Shown: positions 22,288-26,975 of the stretch, piece by piece | How the letters are laid out: each line of letters begins with the position of its first letter | Position numbering within the stretch: position 1 is the stretch's first letter | From: Bacteroidales bacterium | GTDB taxonomy: Bacteria > Bacteroidota > Bacteroidia > Bacteroidales > Paludibacteraceae | DNA length: 26,975 nt | Assembly: GCA_900767385.1 (NCBI GenBank) | Contig: CAAFYY010000002.1 | Span: 1 to 26,975 of the forward strand | Reading direction: 5' to 3' | Made by a program: the position numbers and the translations under genes | The notes under the pieces: generated by a model | Databases searched by the model: none | Seen by the model: only the letters and a program-made list of their open reading frames with translations | Told to the model about the DNA's origin: nothing

Positions 22288-22605
22288 ATATTTAAAATGT
22301 GACACAAATAAAAACGTTGATAATCAACTATGAAAAAGTATTGGCTTAATTTCGTGCGGTTATTTTATGTTAATTGCACAATAAAAAGCACAATATTTCG
22401 TTTTAATTTAAACCTTTCGAAAAGGGGCGCGTCTAAATAGTAAAACAAACCCCTTGGAGAAGGTGGTTAAAATGTTTTGTTTTTTCATAGTAATAATATC
22501 AGCGGTGCGTGAGCATAGCAATTGTATTTTGTTTTTCTTTGATTTGGCGGAGTTAAGTTATCACACCAATTCAAATTAGAAACGTTTTTGTTCAGATTAG
22601 TTGTG
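22288..22605. other. AT-rich intergenic region with local inverted repeats
   Basis: 318 bases between the clpB stop and a strong terminator. Short inverted repeats are present near 22410-22470: AAGGGG with CCCCTT across a 22-nt loop, and CCTT-GGAG-AAGG. I found no consensus promoter and no convincing frame, so this is either an unusually long clpB 3' untranslated region or the body of an RNA whose promoter I cannot see. Confidence 0.4.
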
Positions 22606-22640
22606 GGCTGCCGGGAGTGAAATTCTGGCAGCCTTTTTTT
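22606..22640 (+). terminator. Strong intrinsic terminator before the mlaE promoter
   Basis: GGCTGCC (22606-22612) pairs with GGCAGCC (22627-22633); four weaker inner pairs can extend it to 11 bp. Seven T follow (22634-22640). It lies 320 nt past clpB. Confidence 0.88.
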
Positions 22641-22667
22641 GTCCTTTTAAACTTGTCGGCTTTGCCG

Positions 22668-22699
22668 TTTTGATTTTCAATAGAAAAGTGCTAAATTTG
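22668..22699 (+). promoter_or_regulatory. Promoter of the mlaE-mlaF-dksA-lspA operon
   Basis: TTTTG (22668-22672), a 19-nt spacer, TAAATTTG (22692-22699): consensus. The leader would be about 45 nt before the ATG at 22752. Confidence 0.75.
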
Positions 22700-22751
22700 C
22701 ACTTTAATTAAAAAAGGACAGTTTCAGCTGTCTGCTAAGATAATTGACTCT

Positions 22752-23498
22752 ATGTTAGTAGATTTCATAAAGACCATCGGACGATACGCTCAATTGATGC
22801 GCCGCACCTTTTCCAAACCAGACAGTTGGAAAATGTTTTGGCGTATGATGCCACGCGAAATGGTGAAACTGGGCGTGGATACGATTGGCATTATCGTAAT
22901 CATCTCATTGTTTATCGGTGTGATCATGACCATGCAGACTGTGATGAACACCGAAAACCCGATGTTGCCTCGTTACAGCACCGGTCTTGTGCTTCGCGAC
23001 ACCTTGCTGTTGGAGTTCTCCAGCTCCATCATGTGTCTGCTCCTCGCAGGTAAGGTAGGCTCAAACATTGCTTCCGAGATTGGCTCTATGCGTATCACCG
23101 AACAGATTGATGCTTTGGAAGTCATGGGCGTCAATTCTGCAAGTTATCTCATCCTCCCAAAGGTTGTCGGCTTGGTGCTCTTCATGCCAGTTCTCGTTAT
23201 CCTTAGTTCGTTTCTCGGCTTGGCGGGCGGCATGGGTGTTGCCTATTTCACCGACCTCATCACTATTGACGACTTCATCTACGGCATCCAGTACGCCTTC
23301 ATCCCATTCTATCTCACACAAGCCATCATCAAGTCGTTCTTCTTCGGCTTCATCATATCCTCTGTATCTGCCTTCTACGGCTATTTTGCCTATGGCGGCG
23401 CTTTGGATGTAGGCCGTGCGTCGACCAATGCTGTTGTCAATAGCAGCATCTTGATTCTGTTGTCCAACATCGTATTAACCCAAATCTTGTTGAATTAG
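22752..23498 (+). CDS. mlaE: MlaE-family lipid ABC transporter permease
   Basis: 248 aa, the typical permease length, with an N-terminal amphipathic helix and about five membrane segments (for example TIGIIVIISLFIGVIMTMQT, VVGLVLFMPVLVILSSFLGL, and a C-terminal SSILILLSNIVLTQILL). The core EIGSMRITEQIDALEVMGVN is the MlaE signature loop that contacts the ATPase. Family role: inner-membrane channel part of the complex that moves phospholipids between the membranes to keep outer-membrane asymmetry. The ATPase gene follows after 3 nt. No MCE-domain gene (MlaD partner) is in the window; it must be elsewhere if the complex is complete. Confidence 0.93.
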   Translation: MLVDFIKTIGRYAQLMRRTFSKPDSWKMFWRMMPREMVKLGVDTIGIIVIISLFIGVIMTMQTVMNTENPMLPRYSTGLVLRDTLLLEFSSSIMCLLLAGKVGSNIASEIGSMRITEQIDALEVMGVNSASYLILPKVVGLVLFMPVLVILSSFLGLAGGMGVAYFTDLITIDDFIYGIQYAFIPFYLTQAIIKSFFFGFIISSVSAFYGYFAYGGALDVGRASTNAVVNSSILILLSNIVLTQILLN

Positions 23499-23501
23499 GC
23501 C

Positions 23502-24263
23502 ATGATTGAGATAAAGAATTTGTTCAAGGCCTTTGATGGCAAAGAGGTGTTGCACGACATCACCACCACCTTCTACAACGGCAAGGTTAACCAAATCATC
23601 GGTCAAAGCGGCTCCGGCAAGACTGTCTTGATGAAATGTACCATCGGACTCTATCGCGCCGACAGCGGTCAGGTGCTCTATGACGGCCGCAACCTCGTTG
23701 ATATGACCGTTAACGAGGTGAAGAAACTTCACCAAGAGGTCGGCATGCTTTTTCAGGGTTCTGCATTGTTCGACTCGCAGACCGTCTTGGAAAACGTGAT
23801 GTTTCCACTTGAAATGTTCTCCAACAAGACTCGTAAAGAGATAGAGGAGCGCGCCAAGTTCTGTCTCTCCAGGGTGAATATCGACCCTGTGGCATTCAAG
23901 TTGGCACCGTCTGAAATCAGTGGCGGTATGCAGAAACGTGTGGCCATTGCCCGTGCTATCGCACTGAACCCGAAATACCTGTTCTGCGATGAGCCGAACT
24001 CTGGTCTCGACCCAGTCACCTCTATCGTCATCGATAAACTCATTGCCGAGATCACACAGGAATACGATATCACCACCATCGTCAACACCCACGATATGAA
24101 CTCCATCATGGAGACTGGCGACAATATCGTGCTGATTAAGAAAGGTGTCAAGGCTTGGCAAGGCTCAAGAAACGACATCTTCCAGTCTGACAACGAGGCT
24201 TTGAACGATTTTGTCTTTGCTTCTCAACTCTTTAAAGAAGTGCGTCAGGCACAAAACAGATAA
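23502..24263 (+). CDS. mlaF: MlaF-family ABC transporter ATP-binding protein
   Basis: 253 aa. Walker A GQSGSGKT (34-41), Q-loop in GMLFQGSALFD, signature ISGGMQKRVAIARAIA, Walker B YLFCDEPNSGLDP with catalytic Glu, and the switch His in NTHDMNSI are all intact. ISGGMQKR and DEPNSGLDP are typical of the lipid-transport (MlaF/Ttg2A) branch. It powers the permease encoded 3 nt upstream. The last 20 residues (FVFASQLFKEVRQAQNR) form the short C-terminal tail usual for this branch. Confidence 0.94.
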   Translation: MIEIKNLFKAFDGKEVLHDITTTFYNGKVNQIIGQSGSGKTVLMKCTIGLYRADSGQVLYDGRNLVDMTVNEVKKLHQEVGMLFQGSALFDSQTVLENVMFPLEMFSNKTRKEIEERAKFCLSRVNIDPVAFKLAPSEISGGMQKRVAIARAIALNPKYLFCDEPNSGLDPVTSIVIDKLIAEITQEYDITTIVNTHDMNSIMETGDNIVLIKKGVKAWQGSRNDIFQSDNEALNDFVFASQLFKEVRQAQNR

Positions 24264-24301
24264 AACAAGATTATTACTCACTTAAATAAACAAAATCTAT
24301 T

Positions 24302-24682
24302 ATGGAGGAAAAAGTAAGATACTCTGACGAAGAATTGGAAGAATTCCGTGTGTTAATACAAGACAAATTGGCAAAAGCACGCGAAGAGTACGCCTCTTTG
24401 GTCTCCGTTGTGAGCAATGAAGGCAACGACGTCACCGACACTTCTCCCACTTTCAAAAATATGGAAGAGGGTGCCACAACACTGTCCAAGGAAGCCAACG
24501 GCCAGATGGCTCAACGTCTCATGGATTTCATCCACCATCTTGAGAATGCGTTGATTCGTATCGACAACAAGACCTACGGCATCTGCCGCGCTACCGGTAA
24601 ACTGATTCCTAAAGCACGCCTGATGCGTGTTCCTCATGCTACTCTGACCGTTGAGGCCAAGGAGCAAATGTCAAAAAAATAA
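24302..24682 (+). CDS. TraR/DksA-family protein with a degenerate zinc finger
   Basis: 126 aa. Layout as in DksA: an N-terminal helical hairpin (about 8-85, SDEELEEFRVLIQDKLAKAR ... MAQRLMDFIHHLENALIRI), then the C-terminal region NKTYGICRATGKLIPKARLM. Only one Cys (C95) remains where C4-type members have four; position 2 of the first CxxC pair is Thr, and the second pair is gone (PKARLMRVPHA). So zinc binding as in E. coli DksA is unlikely, though reduced-Cys versions are common in Bacteroidetes. DksA binds RNA polymerase through the secondary channel with ppGpp; that this one does so is inference. The DxxDxA-type coiled-coil tip acids are not clearly identifiable (DVTDTSP occurs at 43-49). 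It lies 38 nt after mlaF and 39 nt before lspA. Confidence 0.85.
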   Translation: MEEKVRYSDEELEEFRVLIQDKLAKAREEYASLVSVVSNEGNDVTDTSPTFKNMEEGATTLSKEANGQMAQRLMDFIHHLENALIRIDNKTYGICRATGKLIPKARLMRVPHATLTVEAKEQMSKK

Positions 24683-24683
24683 G

Positions 24684-24710
24684 TCTCCCTCATCATTATT
24701 AAGGGGGAGA
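24684..24710 (+). promoter_or_regulatory. Intercistronic hairpin between the dksA-like gene and lspA
   Basis: TCTCCC (24684-24689) pairs with GGGAGA (24705-24710) across a 15-nt loop, with no T-tract after it. More likely a processing or stability element than a terminator. Confidence 0.35.
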
Positions 24711-24721
24711 ACTCCTTTCCT

Positions 24722-25354
24722 ATGAAATCAAAGAAAATTCTCTCAATCGTACTGATTGTCGGCTTGTTGCTGATAGACCAGATTGTAAAGATTGCAGTAA
24801 AGACAAACATGACGTTAGGCGAGTCGATACAGATCTTCGATTGGTTCCGTATCGTCTTCGTTGAAAATCCAGGTATGGCGTTCGGCATGAGTCTGGGCAG
24901 TAAGTGGATTCTCACCTCTTTCCGCATCATCGTTTCGGCTGCTGTGGCCTACTATCTCTACAAATTGGTGAAACTCAACTATAAGACCAGTTTCATCATC
25001 GTGATTTGTATGGTCTTTGCTGGCGCAGTCGGCAATATCATCGATTGCGTCTTCTATGGTAAGATATTCAGCGAGAGCAATTTCTTTGAGGTTGCAACCC
25101 TCTTCCCAGGCGACGGCGGCTATGCTCCTGTGCTCATGGGACGCGTGGTCGATATGTTCTATTTTCCTCTCTTTGTCTTCCCCGACTGGGTCCCCATGCT
25201 TGGTGGCGAGGTCTTCTTCAGTCCTGTGTTCAATGTAGCTGACATCTGTATTACCGTCAGCATGTTTGCCCTCGTGCTCTTCTTCCGAAAGGAGTTGAAC
25301 GAGTCTATGGATCTCTGTTTCCCAAAACGGGAGAAAAAAGATGAACAAGCTTAA
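24722..25354 (+). CDS. lspA: Lipoprotein signal peptidase II
   Basis: 210 aa with four membrane helices. It cleaves the signal peptide of diacylglyceryl prolipoproteins before the lipidated Cys. Conserved points: LLLIDQIVK in helix 1, ENPGMAFGMS, GAVGNIIDCV (D108), GRVVDMFYF (D144) and FNVADICI (D174), which include the catalytic aspartate pair. It is longer than the E. coli enzyme because of an insertion (about 114-140 and 150-168, with FVFPDWVPMLGGEVFF), as in other Bacteroidetes. This enzyme would process the lipoproteins encoded in this window. It overlaps the next gene by 14 nt. Confidence 0.96.
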   Translation: MKSKKILSIVLIVGLLLIDQIVKIAVKTNMTLGESIQIFDWFRIVFVENPGMAFGMSLGSKWILTSFRIIVSAAVAYYLYKLVKLNYKTSFIIVICMVFAGAVGNIIDCVFYGKIFSESNFFEVATLFPGDGGYAPVLMGRVVDMFYFPLFVFPDWVPMLGGEVFFSPVFNVADICITVSMFALVLFFRKELNESMDLCFPKREKKDEQA

Positions 25355-26357
25355 GCACCATATCTTTCTGCTTTGCTGTCTGTTGGCTTTGTCGCTGACG
25401 GCATGTCACTCATGGCGCCCTTGGGGTGTGATGAATTCTACGGATATGGAGGATGTTCTTTATGATATCCACCTGACCGAAGGGATGATTTCTGCCGTCT
25501 ATCCCAATATGCGTCGCGAAGACCAGCGTGCCAGCTACGATGCTGTCTTTGAGAAACATCATGTGACTCGCGAGAAATTTGAGAAATCTCTGGAGTGGTA
25601 CTCCTCCCATCCCGATCTGTTCACCCAAATCTATGACAGCCTCGACGTCCGTTTTGGACAGTTGGTCAAAGATGTGAAGAGCTACAAATACCATGATGAG
25701 ATGTCGCATATGTTGGCACTCGATACTTTAGCGAAAGTCAACATCTACGGATTCCCTATCCATCAGAAGTTTCTTGGCACACCGAAGGCTGATGAAGTCT
25801 CTTTTGATGTCAATCAGCAGATTCTCTTGGCTCCTGGCGATAAATATGTATGGCGTTTCTACTACAAGTCGGTAGCTTCCGATACTGTCCATTTTGATAC
25901 CTTGCCCAACACCAATTTTCGTCTGAATGTTTACTATGCCAACGGCACCTGCGATTCTGCCGTCAAGAAGGTCTATGCCAAGGGGTGTTATCGCAAGTTG
26001 ACTGTCACAGTTCAATGTCCAGATACCCTACAACCAGTTCGCATTCAGGGCTCTTTCTTTGATGGTACCGACCAAATTCAGATGCTCCGTCTCGACTCTG
26101 CAACGTTGATGCGTTACTACAACGGCCGTCTCCAGCCGCTCCCAGAGGAGTCCTACGAAATCCTCGACTCCATTGCCGTTGCGGCACATCGTAAGATGTC
26201 TGTCTCTGCTACACGAGGCAACAATCCTTTGATGATGGGGCTGGATAGCCGTCAGTTGAATGTCAAGACGGGCGGTACCAGGAAAGATGTGCGTCTGCCG
26301 AAAACGGGAGGCGTGCGTCAACCGAACACCCCGACAAAACGTACAGAACAAGACTGA
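25341..26357 (+). CDS. DUF4296-domain lipoprotein
   Basis: 338 aa. Lipoprotein signal ending in LSLTAC (C22). The N-terminal domain (about 35-125) matches the look of DUF4296: MEDVLYDIHLTEGMI, then YDAVFEKHHVTREKFEKSLE and YSSHPDLFTQIYDSLDVR, a helical domain often encoded right after lspA in Bacteroidetes. The remaining 200 residues are beta-rich (VNQQILLAPGDKYVWRFYYK, RIQGSFFDGTDQIQMLRLDS), possibly a carbohydrate-binding-like sandwich, and end in a Thr/Pro/Arg-rich tail (GGTRKDVRLPKTGGVRQP). Its start lies within lspA (14-nt overlap), implying coupling. No function is known. Confidence 0.85.
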   Translation: MNKLKHHIFLLCCLLALSLTACHSWRPWGVMNSTDMEDVLYDIHLTEGMISAVYPNMRREDQRASYDAVFEKHHVTREKFEKSLEWYSSHPDLFTQIYDSLDVRFGQLVKDVKSYKYHDEMSHMLALDTLAKVNIYGFPIHQKFLGTPKADEVSFDVNQQILLAPGDKYVWRFYYKSVASDTVHFDTLPNTNFRLNVYYANGTCDSAVKKVYAKGCYRKLTVTVQCPDTLQPVRIQGSFFDGTDQIQMLRLDSATLMRYYNGRLQPLPEESYEILDSIAVAAHRKMSVSATRGNNPLMMGLDSRQLNVKTGGTRKDVRLPKTGGVRQPNTPTKRTEQD

Positions 26358-26368
26358 TTGCTTTCGTG

Positions 26369-26695
26369 ATGCGAGTCGTTGCAGCCAATAAAGTCTTGTT
26401 GACCAAGGGTGAGACGCTGTCTCTTCATGGCGTCGTCTTGGATAGCGAACACCGTGTGGTTGGTTTCTCTCCGTTGGTGGATGCCACTGTTGAGCGTCCT
26501 TTTGTGGAGTTCTTTTGCGGACTGATCACTCCGGCAATACCATCTTACAATCCGAGTCAGACATCTTTGCGCCCGTTGAACGAGTACCCTTTTGAACCCC
26601 TTGCCGTCGGCTATCAGGGAGAACTGTGGCTATGGACGGATCTGAATCTTCAAACACTGATACCAACTACGCAGACCTCTTATCGCGTACTATAA
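26369..26695 (+). CDS. Conserved-looking small protein of the lspA operon, function unknown
   Basis: 108 aa from the ATG at 26369; the GTG three bases earlier is an alternative. It begins 11 nt after the DUF4296 stop. There is no signal peptide or membrane segment. The N-terminal 50 residues (ANKVLLTKGETLSLHGVVLD, HRVVGFSPLVDATVERPFVE) look like beta strands, similar in flavour to the N-terminal strand region of metal-dependent amidohydrolase neighbours, but no catalytic motif is present. The C-terminal half has GYQGELWLWTDLNLQTL. Tight spacing and a shared terminator support a real gene at the end of the mlaE-to-lspA unit. Confidence 0.75.
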   Translation: MRVVAANKVLLTKGETLSLHGVVLDSEHRVVGFSPLVDATVERPFVEFFCGLITPAIPSYNPSQTSLRPLNEYPFEPLAVGYQGELWLWTDLNLQTLIPTTQTSYRVL

Positions 26696-26698
26696 TAC

Positions 26699-26733
26699 AA
26701 AAGGATTGTTCTTTCTTGAGCAATCCTTTTTTT
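26699..26733 (+). terminator. Terminator of the mlaE-lspA operon
   Basis: AAAAGGATTG (26699-26708) pairs with CAATCCTTTT (26721-26730), with an inner TC/GA pair, and seven T run through 26733. Confidence 0.88.
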
Positions 26734-26880
26734 GTGGAAGAAATGAGCATGACTTATTCCGCTGAATTACTGCGATGTAACATGGAATCAATGCCTTCTT
26801 GTCAACAACTCCAAAGAAATTTCGTTTCAGTTCTAAATGTTAATTGTGTATTAACGCATATTATTGTTCTATAACGTTGC

Positions 26881-26975
26881 GAGTAAGAACACTGTTCAGC
26901 CGAAATTGTTTTGGAGAGTGGTGAGTAAGAACACTGCTCAGCCGAAATTGTTTTGGAGAGTGGTGAGTAAGAACA
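26881..26975. repeat. 42-bp tandem repeat, at least 2.26 copies, running off the window end
   Basis: Units start at 26881, 26923 and 26965 with an exact 42-base period. Copies 1 and 2 differ at one base (T versus C at unit position 15); copy 3 is cut by the window end after 11 bases. There is no unique spacer between units, so this is not CRISPR. Because 42 is a multiple of three, frames stay open through the units: the plus-strand frame from 26882 reads SKNTVQPKLFWRVV per unit, and two minus-strand frames are also open, but no start codon with support is in view. Confidence 0.9.

Noticed and set aside
26881..26975. CRISPR array at the right edge
   Set aside because: The full 42-base unit repeats with no unique spacer segments and no cas gene is in the window; it is a plain tandem repeat.

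Overview
This window looks like a chromosomal segment of a Bacteroidales bacterium, with Prevotellaceae my best guess and no lower rank claimed. The evidence is the Bacteroidetes-type promoters (TTTG, 19-20 nt, TAnnTTTG) found again and again before genes, together with lineage-typical families: an HU-CCDC81/SPOR protein, short lipoproteins with a Cys lipobox, a one-piece hybrid two-component regulator ending in an AraC domain, a TraR/DksA protein with a single zinc-finger Cys, and lspA followed by a DUF4296 lipoprotein. I saw no tRNA, rRNA, phage, insertion sequence or CRISPR array.

Left part (1-6302, all minus strand): the N-terminal 310 residues of an EttA-type ABC-F translation factor; an HU-like/SPOR envelope protein; a tiny lipoprotein; a purine operon in the order purN, purH, CpXC protein; and a NigD-like lipoprotein. 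Most units have a recognisable promoter and terminator.

Middle (6476-15904, plus strand): a TonB-dependent receptor preceded by a leader of about 430 nt that ends in a terminator-like hairpin; a small lipoprotein; a translationally coupled cassette of ECF-like sigma factor, putative membrane anti-sigma factor and small secreted protein; a two-domain RNase H; a DUF2975 membrane protein paired with an XRE regulator; and a large periplasmic M16 zinc protease.

Right part (15977-26695): a TPR-sensor hybrid histidine kinase/response regulator/AraC protein; a 700-base gap holding a minus-strand promoter and terminator that together define a candidate transcript of about 170 nt; clpB; then an apparent envelope operon of mlaE-like, mlaF-like, dksA-like, lspA, DUF4296 lipoprotein and a conserved small protein. 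The window ends inside a 42-bp tandem repeat.

Most genes are ordinary housekeeping or envelope genes. The parts most likely to be undescribed are the minus-strand small transcript near 19.2 kb, the long receptor leader near 6.5-6.9 kb, the sigma/anti-sigma/secreted-protein cassette near 9.1-10.9 kb, and promoter boxes placed so close to start codons that the mRNAs should be nearly leaderless. Motif and family assignments were made by eye; no alignment, folding or database search was run.
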